This document shows, piece after piece, positions 10,992-20,540 of a stretch of 64,000 bases of DNA (the first letter of the stretch is position 1; each line of letters begins with the position of its first letter). The notes below the pieces were generated by a model. It was not told the origin of the DNA and did not search any database. It saw only the letters and a list, made by a program, of their open reading frames with translations. Position numbers and translations under genes: made by a program. The stretch lies in the NCBI GenBank assembly GCA_028583415.1, contig CM053265.1, positions 35,132,873 through 35,196,872 on the forward strand, read 5' to 3'. Origin of the DNA: Protea cynaroides. Its lineage: Eukaryota; Streptophyta; Magnoliopsida; Proteales; Proteaceae.

Positions 10992-11333
10992 TGTAAGACC
11001 CGTGTCAATCTAACCCGGTCTTACCACCTTGAACAAGGTTCACCCATCTTGGTTGAGTCAAATGGACCAAGGGCGTGAAGGAGATCGAGATCCCAGCTAT
11101 CAAATTGACCCAAAAACACTTAATTTGAAGGGAGGGTCGCATACCCAGCTAAGCAGGGTCGGACCTCCCAAAGTAGAAAGTCAGACCCTCAATTTTGAAG
11201 GGAGGGTCGACGGGATCATCGACCCTCCCATCGACCCTCGGTTACCGTAAGAAATAGAAATTAGGAAATTTCCTAATTTTCGATTGGGATTCATTCCTAA
11301 TCTCAATGGGACTTATTTAGGATGTTCCTACTC

Positions 11334-11341
11334 TATTTAAA
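11334..11341 (+). promoter_or_regulatory. TATA box candidate, F 5' LTR
   Basis: TATTTAAA. The same position is TATAAATA in E (41083-41090, 50815-50822) and, on the minus strand, TATAAATA in B (27452-27459, 53253-53260) and D (38910-38917). It lies about 340 bases into each LTR. Confidence 0.7.
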
Positions 11342-11481
11342 GGACGTTCGTAAGCCTCTTTCACTTCTTTTCACAACTCTAATTGAGTTGAGAGAAAGAG
11401 AAGAGAAGGAAAAGAAGAAGAACAGAAGCAACGAAGAAATTTAGCCAAAAGAGAAGAGTTGCAGAGAAGGAGTATTCTTCT

Positions 11482-11490
11482 CAGGTATGG
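11482..11490 (+). promoter_or_regulatory. Splice-donor-like site in the LTR
   Basis: CAG|GTATGG about 120 bases after the expected transcription start, downstream of a purine-rich stretch. Equivalents: 21051 (GTACGG), 50967 (GTATGG), 41235 (CAA|GTATGG), 7223 (AG|GTATGAAA), 36239 (TAG|GTAAGAA) and the minus strand of B (CAG|GTATGG). Splicing is not shown by sequence alone. Confidence 0.45.
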
Positions 11491-12274
11491 ATACTAATTC
11501 CATGAGTTTCTACAGACCTTAGGTTAGATATTGATGGGAGTGTGATCTCGGAGAAACCCAAACCATCAACCCATGGTTAGCTTTTTATGGAAAACCATGG
11601 GGGATTACATGAAAGCTATCTAGGTGGATTATACATGGTTTCAGACCATGGAATGAATGTAGAATGGAATGTAGGAGCAAGCCATAGGATCCCAAGCACG
11701 AAGAATGGAATAAAAGAGGGAACTGGACCAAAGTGCACCGAGGGTCGCACCGATGGTTGATGACCATCCGACCCTAGGTGATACTGACCATCGACCCTCA
11801 GTGTTCGGGAAGTTCAGAGTTTGGGGAGGGTCGCACCCAGGGTCGATCATGACTCCAACCCTACCTCCGACCCTCAGTTGACAGAATGGTTTTTAAATTG
11901 AGAATTAATTATAATTAAATTTTATAGACTTTGTTAGGTCTTCTAGCAATATGATAACAATATAAAGGTGATTCTAAAGCTTGGAAAAGTATCTATTAGC
12001 AACCTAAGGTGAGGAAACCGAACTCTAAACTAATTGGTTAATAACAAACTGTTTTCTATTTTCTTGAGTCCAATGCCATGCTTGATTCTATGCGAATATG
12101 TTTGTAATGTGCATACAACATGTCATCCAATATTTCTATTACTTATTCATGCATATTACTTTATTGTTTATAACATGATGATGATGATGATGATTGGAAT
12201 AGGCATGTGATTGTATGTGTGTGGTTGGTGTACTTGATGCGAGCGAGTATCAGGGGAGGTGTGATGAGAACGTC

Positions 12275-12695
12275 AATAAACGTTAACCTTTGGCGGGTCT
12301 CAGCACTTTAGCTCTATCTCTAACTCAAGTCTTGTGCATTAGCATCGTCGTATCGCCATTACTTTAGCAGAACTATTATGTCGTAGAGTATCAGGGGAGG
12401 TGGTCTCGGTCCTTGTAGTCTCTGACTCTACCAGGGGGCCTTAGCTCTATCTCTATGAACATTCTGAGGGATGCTGGAGTGAGGCCTTGGATACACTGTT
12501 TGGAATTAGGATTGGTTAGTTGCAAGCCCTCGCTAATAGGGGCTTACGTGTTGGTATGGTATTATATAGCAATAAACGTTAACCTTTGTTGTATAATGGC
12601 ATGATTAGGGTGGATGGGGACGACGATAAACGTTAACCTTCGGGCAGACTTCCACACCCTGTGTATAGAGGCAGGGTCAATAAACGTTAACCTTT
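12275..12695 (+). repeat. Four dispersed copies of AATAAACGTTAACCTT
   Basis: Copies at 12275, 12571, 12625 and 12679 contain the palindromes AACGTT and GTTAAC. They recur in F 3' LTR, both E LTRs and D, only once in B, and not at all in the A LTR. Confidence 0.85.
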
Positions 12696-12839
12696 GACCA
12701 CCCAACCTTTCTATTGCGCATTGCAAACTATAAACCAGACCAAAGATATAAATTTATTGCATGCATATGTATTGTTGCATTGTTTTGTCTACTCACTGAG
12801 CCGTGATGTGTGCTCACCCCTCGACGTCAAATATTTTTA

Positions 12840-12974
12840 GTTGATGATGCAGGTTATACGGTTAAAGATTATATGAATGCTCCAGCATACGAAAACGTGG
12901 CGGCGATGGAAGCTGAAGCTGAAGTAGATACACATGACTCCTCCTGCGAGTGCAACTCATGTGTATTCGATTAG
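12840..12974 (+). other. 45-codon conserved reading frame in the LTR
   Basis: It reads VDDAGYTVKDYMNAP ... EVDTHDSSCECNSCVFD and stops at 12974. A pyrimidine-rich ATATTTTTAG directly precedes it and resembles a splice acceptor; the frame upstream is not conserved. The frame is exactly 45 codons in the partial A LTR (10225-10359), both F (12840, 22419-22553), both B (minus 25846-25980 and 35531-35665), C (39852-39986, one internal stop) and both E LTRs (42606-42740, 52336-52470). In D (minus 37264-37398) the stop is lost. No known domain is recognised; the four close cysteines could bind metal. Confidence 0.5.
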
Positions 12975-13263
12975 ATATTTTCTTAGGTTTCTATATTTGA
13001 ATTTGATAAAGACATGTATTTGATAATTATTTATGTCTCAGTTGATACAGAATAATTTACTATTTAATATTTATATCATATTAGATTCTCAGTTCATTTT
13101 ATTATAAGATTTCTGCTATTGTTTATGTACTCTGATTATGATTATGGATGTATGGGAGTTTAGATAACGCGTGGATAGCCTACTCGAGATCCTGGTTGAA
13201 CCGTTGGTTTGCTAGCGGTTCTTCACACCATTCTATACAGTACGGAATTGGGGTGTGACAACT

Positions 13264-13275
13264 TGGTATCAGAGC
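13264..13275 (+). promoter_or_regulatory. Primer-binding site of F
   Basis: TGGTATCAGAGC, complementary to the 3' end of initiator tRNA-Met, three bases after the LTR. Confidence 0.95.
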
Positions 13276-13480
13276 ATCTCAGGCCTTGTCCGCTAAACTA
13301 ACATACATTCGAGACAATTGTGAACTGAGATAGGATAAAATTAAAAATAATAATATAAACACACTGTAAGCACAAGTGATGAGTGAGACCAAATTTAAAA
13401 AGAGAATAATGCATTTATTAAAGGGTAAACAAGTTACATACAATGAGTGAGAGAAACAAAATGTATTTACACAACTAGAG

Positions 13481-13514
13481 CAGAGTACAGTCCACAACCC
13501 GGACAGTTACTCTG
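13481..13514. other. Conserved leader hairpin, F
   Basis: Arms CAGAGTACAGTCC and GGACAGTTACTCTG enclose ACAACCC. It lies about 205 bases after the primer site and 25 bases beyond the stop of the antisense gene. The same hairpin is in E, B, A and, with changed but still paired arms, in G. Confidence 0.6.
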
Positions 13515-13537
13515 TAGTACAAGAAAATAAAGTACAA

Positions 13538-14894
13538 TCAAGAAGCTGGAGCTGAAGGAGGAGGTGGGGCCTCACGATCTCTGTCATAGTCCTCAGCATA
13601 GACTCTAGTCAACCAGGCTATCTGAGTCTGGGTCGTCTGTAGACTAGCTGTGAGATCGACTATCCTCCGATCAGTCGCACGCTGTACCTCTATAAGCTCT
13701 CCCATCCGTGTGTCTGATATGCGCTGGTCGGCTAATAGCTCATCCACTCTCACAAGCTGAGCGTTTAGCAACTTCTCCATCTTTAAATCAGATCTGCGCT
13801 GAGCCTCCCTGATCTCCTGCAACATCTCCATCATATCAGAAGGTGGGAGTGAAGGACCAGCCGCATGAGAAGGACCAGCCTCAGGTACAGGAGCCGTCGC
13901 AGAAGAAGTACCAACTCCAGCCGCATGTGTAGGGGAAGGCGGTGGTATCGAGTCGACATCCATATACATACGATCGTCTTCATCGACAGGATCCACATGA
14001 GCTCTAGCAGCGGCAACAGCGGCCTCGGTGTCAACCATATCGATGTGAGTGTGAGGGTGCACCATCTCGTTCCTCTCCTCATCACTGACTTGGATCTCGC
14101 ATACCCATCTTGCAGATAGCCTCCCAATCTAGAGGCAACGAGAAGGTCTTCTCCTAGATCTTCTCATCTACCAGGTCAACCCCTAGACAGGTCAGTAGCA
14201 CTGTAATCATGCGTCCATAGGGTAGATTACCCCTATGACCGGACAATGTAGCACTAATCATGGTCCGCATGATGACGTAGGGAAGGCAGACTGGTTGTCT
14301 AGTGCAGATGCTATATATCAAAAACTGGGTCAGCTGAGAAACCCTCTCATAGTGCCCACTCTGCGGGATCAGATTATGTTGGATAATCTTACAGAAGACC
14401 CATGGAGCTGGACGCAGGTAATAGGCTCTCATCTGCCAGCGATCAGGTCGTAGCAGTTGATTGTCGATCTCTGCCCTCATCTCCATAGAAACAAACTGGG
14501 GCTCTCCAGGCGCACAGTACACCATGGGGCCATCATAGGGTATGCCCAACAGATTGGCCAGTTATCGATAATCAAAGGAAATGTGTACCCCTTTAACATA
14601 ACTGGTGATGCGCAACTCTTGACCATGCTCAACGTCATTGTAATTCCCCACCACCTGGTGATTACAATAGAACTGGCGCACCAAATCCGGACATGTGCAC
14701 GCGTCACAGGTGATGACAGGGAGCCACCCCATATCACCAAATGCTCTCTCTACGTTGAACAAGGCTAGCTCAGCCAAGTTCACCATATGACCACCCTCCA
14801 CTTTCTTACGGGCATAGTCGGCATACTGTGCCTTGGCTTTATTAGAGCGAAAGCGAAGCGGATCACGAACTCGGGGTATCTTGGTACGAGCCAT
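13538..14894 (-). pseudogene. Antisense gene of F (about 450 codons, broken)
   Basis: It starts MARTKIPRVRDPLRF at 14894, just after a TTATCTGCAG acceptor-like stretch, and ends PPPPSAPAS with TGA at 13538-13540. Residues 1-250 form a conserved domain (NLAELALFNVERAFGDMGWL, CTCPDLVRQFYCN, ISFDY ... LLGIPYDGPMVYCAPGE, WVFCKIIQHNLIPQSGHYER, RQPVCLPYVIMRTMISA, GNLPYGRMITVLLTCLGVDL). An acidic MYMDVDSIPPPSP linker and a coiled-coil-like tail follow. Defects: an in-frame TAA at about 14562, a TAG at about 14154 (both at glutamine codons in E), and a frameshift near 14085. The domain resembles PF20167 ('putative plant transposon protein', recalled not searched). Its function is unknown. It runs opposite to gag-pol. 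Confidence 0.75.
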
Positions 14895-15833
14895 GATATC
14901 TGCAGATAAGAAAGAGAAAGGGAGACAAGGAGTTAATAGAGTAAAAATCTGAATTTAACATTTTAACGATGTAAGTTGCCCAAAAGCCTCACTTTTCACC
15001 ATACACGTGTGCAGGAGGACTTACTTAGGTTCCAACACATCCTACGACACTCACACAGTAGGAAATGGAAACCCACGAAGACCAATTTGAAGAAATTTCA
15101 AGAAATCAAAAATTTTGACAAATTAGGGCAAAAACGAGCAAAATTTAAGTTTCTCGATAACCAACCGATGAAATTCAAAAATTTTTGAGGGCTTTCATTC
15201 CTCGAGATACCAATAACAAAAGCCCCCAATAAAAATCAAATTTTTACGGATGGAAAAAGTTTAATTTGAAAAATACAAGTTAAATGGACAAAAACCTAGA
15301 AAAGAAAACCTAAAAACAGGTAAAAATGGGAGAACATACCTATATGGATGACGTGGACGTCGAAACCCAGACTCAAACCGACCAAAAACAGGGGAGTGGC
15401 ACTGTAGCAACTCAGAGGGGAGAGACGAGTCGAAACGGGAGGGAAATAATATGAAATGACCCAAAATCGGATCTTAAAAATGTGATTTTTAGTCTGAGGG
15501 TCGGACAATTCGACTAGAACAATCGACCCTCGAATCGACCCTCCCATCGACCCTCGGCTCTCGAGAATTGGACAGAAAACTATGGGTCGGAATTGAGCGT
15601 CGGACACCCATCGACCCTCAGCTCTCGGGAAGAACAGGTCATTCCCAGGGTCGGATACTAAGGGTCGGACAAACCATCGACCCTCACCATTGACCCTGCA
15701 TAGAAAAGATAGTATTTTTCTTTAAAAATGAGCTGGAATTGGAATTTTATATCGGATAGCGTGCCTACATGAAATATAAATGACTTCTCACCTATTTTGA
15801 TAATTTTCAGGCACTACAATCACATAAGGAATT
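14895..15833. other. Divergent leader between the antisense gene and gag (F)
   Basis: No gene is visible in this 940 bases. GGGTCGGA/TCGACCCTC words cluster at 15493-15695. A pyrimidine-rich TTTTGATAATTTTCAG ends at 15810, 24 bases before the expected gag start, and looks like a splice acceptor; E, A and B have the same at 45646, 23643 and 32667 (minus). The antisense gene has its own acceptor-like TGCAG just before its start. Both transcription directions therefore diverge from here. Confidence 0.55.
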
Positions 15834-17039
15834 AGGTCTGGACGAAGGGTAACCCGACAGAACCGAAATGCAACTCCACTACCACCACTAGTGGAGGAGA
15901 CCAGTCAGGAAAATAATTATGCACCAGGTAATCCAGAACAGGCAAACCCTACAAATTAGCCACCTCCACCACCAGAGCTAACAACCATGGTGATGAATCT
16001 GGCTCAGCAGCTGCAACAGATGCAACACGCACAGGCTCAGATGCAAGTTGTGATGGATGTTATGTTCCAAGCCACTCAAGCTGCACCTATGCAGACAGGA
16101 CAAGCCAGTGCAGTACCGATGGGTAACCACCCAGCACCTCAGACACCTCAACAACTTGCTGCATAGATTACCAGTATCCACCCCATATGTTTGGGGCATA
16201 TCCCCAAAATCAGTTGGATCACTCTCGATTGGTGGAGAGATTTTTGAAGATAAAGCCTAGGGAATTTAATGGCAAGCCGTCTGATCCATTATGGCCAGCA
16301 CACTGGATAGACAAGATGGAGAGAAATTTTCTCATGATGACTATTACAGAGGAAGAAAAAGTATTATGTGCCACCTTCATGCTCAAAGGTGATGCACATC
16401 ACTGGTGGAAATCTACCCGGGACTATCTATTGACCAAGCACGCCCAACTGACTTGGGCTGTTTATAAAGAAGCTTTCTAGAAATATTTTCAACGAAGCTT
16501 CAGAGATTCTATGGAGAAGGAGTTTCTGAGTCTATATCAGGGACAGATGTCAGTGGATGCATACCAACAGCGTTATGAAGAGCTGTTTTTCTTCGCACCA
16601 CTGAGTATGCAGGAAGAAGAAACCAAATCCCGTAGGTTCGTCACGGGACTGAGAGGAAGCATCAGAGAGCATGTTCTGGGCTTGGAAAAGAAGATTTATA
16701 ATGAAGCTGTCCAAATAGCTCGAGTCATTGAATCGAGCCAGAAGGAGAGTTATTTCACACAGAACCGGGGTATCAAAAGGCCAGCTGGAAATTCTTATAA
16801 CGGAGGCAATAACAAGACATATAAGCCTTTCTGCCCTCAGAATTTTAATGCTGCAACCAAGACTACTCCAGGGACTCAACCTCAGCCAAAGCCAAATTCT
16901 GAAAGTCTGATGTGTTATAACTGCAGTCAACCAGGACATATGGCAAGAGAGTGCCCTAAGCCCAAGAAGCAATTCCATCAGGGACGGGTATATGCTGTTA
17001 CATCTGAGGATGCGGCCGCATCACCCGATGTGGTCACAG
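15834..17039 (+). pseudogene. Gag of element F, broken
   Basis: The start codon is AGG (15834) where E has ATG. A stop lies near 15957, a frameshift near 16165, and a TAG near 16480. The gag domain reads FLKIKPREFNGKPSDPLWPA ... FMLKGDAHHWWKSTRDYL ... SLYQGQMSVDAYQQRYEELF; the nucleocapsid knuckle CYNCSQPGHMAREC near 16915-16956 is an intact CX2CX4HX4C. Gag would assemble the particle and bind RNA. The last codons ASPDVVTG run into the intron-like insert at 17040. Confidence 0.85.
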
Positions 17040-17110
17040 GTATGACTGAAACTTTTTGAAGTTGAAATTACATTGTGTGAGCATGTAGACTAAGTTAAAA
17101 TAAATAACAG
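17040..17110 (+). other. Intron-like insert between Gag and protease (F, 71 nt)
   Basis: It begins GTATGACTG and ends AATAACAG, with GTAGACTAAG as a branch-point-like element about 25 bases before the end. Removing it joins DVVTG to IVPINGTPVRVLFDSG in one frame. Read through, it gives a TGA after 6 codons. The equivalent inserts are 46913-46981 (E, 69 nt), 31304-31376 minus (B, 73 nt) and 24900-24968 (A, 69 nt). Confidence 0.65.
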
Positions 17111-20100
17111 GTATCGTACCTATAAATGGCACACCCGTCAGAGTACTCTTTGATTCAGGAGCCACTCATTCATTTATATCTGTGTCATTCGGAAAGAAGA
17201 TAAACTTACCCATCAAAACATTAGACTACAAATTACTTGTACGGTCACCGATGGGGTTAGAAGTGGAATTAGAAAAAGGATATGGACCATGTCCAGTCCG
17301 CATTGGTCAGAAAACCTTGATACAACTTGAGATGGCAGACTTTGACGTCGTCTTGGGAATGGACTGGTTAGCTCGGCATTCGGCGAACCTACTATGCAAT
17401 GAAAAGAAGCTAACATTTAAAGACCAAGCGGGAGCAGAATTCAGTTTTACGGGAACCAAACTTCCCCGTAGACGCAAGCTCATACTCTCAGCACTAAAGG
17501 CTAAGAGATGCCTTGAGAAAGGGGTAGTCGGATATCTAGTATCAGTGGTCGACCTAACCAAGGAAGCACCACAAATGGAAGATATTGAAGTCGGGCGGGA
17601 TTATCCCGACGTATTCCCAGATGAACTATCAGGATTACCACCCGACCGAGCCACAGAGTTTGTGATAGATCTTGTACCTGGAGCCGCACCCGTATCAAAA
17701 GCACCTTATAGAATGGCTCCTATGGAACTGAAGGAACTGAAAGTGCAACTACAAGAACTACTGGACAAGGGTTATATTCGACCCAGTATATCACCATGGG
17801 GAGCGCCGGTGTTATTCGTGAAGAAGAAGGACATTAGTGTTCGATTATGCATCGACTATTGGGAGTTGAATAAACTGACAATCAAGAATCGATACCCACA
17901 ACCACGGATCGATGACTTGTTCGATTAGTTGCAAGGAGCAAAGGTATTTTCTAAGATCGATCTTTGATCGGGATATCATCAATTGAAGATTAAAGAGGGT
18001 GATATTCCTAAGACAGTTTTCAGGACCAGATACGGACATTATGAGTTCTTGGTCATGTCTTTTGGATTAACAAACGCACCCGCAACTTTTATGGAATTAA
18101 TGAACCGAGTTTTCCATGATATGTTGGATACGTCGGTTATAGTATTTATTGATGATATATTGGTATACTCCAAGGACGAAGAAACTCATATCAAGAACCT
18201 AAATGCTGCCCTACAACGTTTAAGGAAAGAAAAGCTAAATGCCAAATTTTCAAAGTGTGAGTTTTGGCTAAGTGAAGTCGCCTTCTTAGGCCATGTAGTA
18301 TCCGCTGAAAGAATCAAAGTGAACCCCAGCAAGATCGAGGCTATTGTAATGTGGGAAGCACTAAAGAGCGTTTCAGAAATTAAAAGTTTTCTGGGTCTAG
18401 CTGGTTATTGTCTGTGATTCGTAGAAGACTATTCCTGGATTGCCGTACCTCTCACAAGTTTGACTAAGAAAGGTGAAAAGTTCGTGTGGACCGATAAATG
18501 CGAGAAGAGTTTCCAAACACTAGATTGATATCCGCTCCGATTTTGACTATTCCCGTTCCAGGACAGACATTTACTTTATACACTGATGCGTCAGGACTGA
18601 GACTGGGATGTGTGCTTATGCAAGGAGAGCAAGTAATTGTTTATGCTTCAAGACAGTTAAAGGTACATGAGAAAAATTATCCCACTCATGATCTGGAGCT
18701 AGCGATAGTAGTGCATGCTGTCAAGATATGGAGACATTACCTATACAGAGAGAAATTCCAGATTAAGTCAGACCATAAAAGTCTTACTTATCTATTGAAA
18801 GACTATGATTGTGATATCCAGTATTATCCGGGAAAAGAGAACGTAGTAGCGGATGCGTTAAGCAGAAAAGCAATGATAAAATCGCAAGGAGAGGTTAGCA
18901 CAACTGCAGTAATGTGTACTACTGGAATGGTATTCAATCACGGAAACGAGTAGTATGTGATAAACGCAACGGATGAATCGGCAAACCAAGGGTTCATTCA
19001 TCGGTTTTCAAATATGTTGGCTGCATTGAAGATTATACCGGACATAATGGGTGAAGTGAAGACAGCTATCAAATCGGACCCTTATCTGAGAACAGTACAA
19101 GAGGATATCGAGAATGGTAGGACCAATCCCGAGTTCACCTCGAACGAAGAGAAAGTACTGAAATACAAAGGAAGAATATGTGTACCTGAAACAGAAAGTA
19201 TGGACATTTTACACCGACTGATGAAAGAAGCCCACACCACCATCTATTCGATACATCCAGGAAGTACAAAAATGTATCATGATCTAAAGAAACTATATTG
19301 GTAGAGGGGAATGAAAGCAGATGTAGCCAGGTTCGTGTCTCAATGCCTAAATTGTCAAAAAGTGAAGGCTGAACAACAAAGACCCGCAAGACTGTTACAA
19401 CCATTACCAGAACCAGCATGGAAATGGGACTGCATCACTATGGACTTCGTCACGGGACTACCACTGACTCCTCGAGTAGTTGACGCAGTTTGGGTGATTG
19501 TGGACCGTCTGACTAAAACAGCTTGCTTTATATCGATACGACCTCAGTATACAATGGAAAGGTTAGCAAAGCTGTATGTGGATAATATTGTTCGATTACA
19601 TGGTGTTCCAGAAAGCATTGTGTCTGATAGAGATCCATGATTTACTTCCAAGTTTTGGGAGGGATTGCAAAAGGCTATGGGTACAACGTTGAAGTTCAGT
19701 ACTGCATTCCACCCATAGACAGACGGACAGTCAAAGCGTACAATCCAGATTCTAGAAGACATGCTACGAGCATGTGTAATTGATTTCAAAGGATCATGGG
19801 ATGAAAATTTACCATTGATCGAGTTCGCATATAACAATAGCTATCAGGCTACTATACAGATGTCACCTTATGAAGCACTGTATGGCAGGAAGTGTCGAAC
19901 TCCTTTGTTTTGGAATGAAGTTGGTGAACGAAGTATTGTTGGGCCGGAATTTGTTGAAGAGACTTTTCGAGTGGTCGACATTATCAAGGAAAGAGTAAGA
20001 ACAGCTCAGAATCGTCAGAAGCAATATGCAGATACTCGACGCAGAGATCTGGAGTTCGCCATAGGTGATAAAGTATTCTTGAAAGTATCGCCTATGCGAG

Positions 20101-20540
20101 GATTGAAAAGGTTCGGACAGAAAGGGAAACTAAGTCCAAGATATGTCGGGCCGTATGAAATTCTAGCTAAGCATGGTAAAGTGGCTTATCAGTTAGCACT
20201 ACCACCATCTACATCTATGTCAAGTGTGCATGACGTATTTTACATTTCCCTATTGAAGAAGTATGTCAAGGATCCAACGCACGTTTTGACAATAGATTTG
20301 CCAGAATTGATTGATGATTTGACATTTGAAGTAACACCAACAGAAATCACCAGCCGAAAGGTTCAACGTCTACGCAACCGAGATATCTATTATGTTAAGG
20401 TCACATGGAAAAGTAGAGACATGGAAGAAATTACATGGGAAGAAGAAAATGCTATGCGGAGGCAATACCCTCACTTATTTGATTCAGAAGGTACGTACAA
20501 TTTCGAGGACGAAATTTTTATAAGTAGGGGGGAGTTGTAA
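17111..20540 (+). pseudogene. Pol of element F (protease, RT, RNase H, integrase, chromodomain-like tail), broken
   Basis: Protease has LFDSGATHSFIS (near 17150). RT runs from YPDVFPDELSGLPP to the catalytic VFIDDILVYSK. RNase H has LYTDASG. Integrase has the HHCC finger (QCLNCQKVK), TMDFVTGLP, ESIVSDRDP and the glutamate region. The tail ITSRKVQRLRNRDIYYVKVTW ... WEEENAMRRQYPHLF matches the Tekay-type chromodomain-like end. Defects: stops near 17926, 17967, 18415, 18952, 19302, 19638 and 19716, a frameshift near 18520, and a 17-codon deletion in RNase H (YLLKDY where E has a longer stretch). Most stops are CAG-to-TAG or CGA-to-TGA changes. The terminal TAA overlaps the 3' LTR start. Confidence 0.9.
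20523..20535 (+). promoter_or_regulatory. Polypurine tract of F
   Basis: AGTAGGGGGGAGT directly before the 3' LTR; it would prime plus-strand DNA synthesis. Confidence 0.85.

Larger units (their letters stand above)
10992..13260 (+). repeat. 5' LTR of element F
   Basis: 2269 bases, TGTAAGACCC ... GGTGTGACA. TATA-like TATTTAAAG is at 11334; a donor-like CAG|GTATGG is at 11485. GGGTCG/CGACCC clusters are at 11129-11247 and 11745-11875. Four AATAAACGTTAACCTT copies lie at 12275, 12571, 12625 and 12679. The CTCACTGAGC block is near 12795, and the 45-codon frame is at 12840-12974. The LTR supplies promoter and polyadenylation signals; transcription should start near 11365. Confidence 0.9.

Noticed and set aside
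17040..17110. Programmed frameshift or stop readthrough between gag and pol
   Set aside because: The insert has different lengths (69, 71, 73) and several stops, which no single frameshift passes; GT...AG ends and exact frame restoration on removal fit an intron better.
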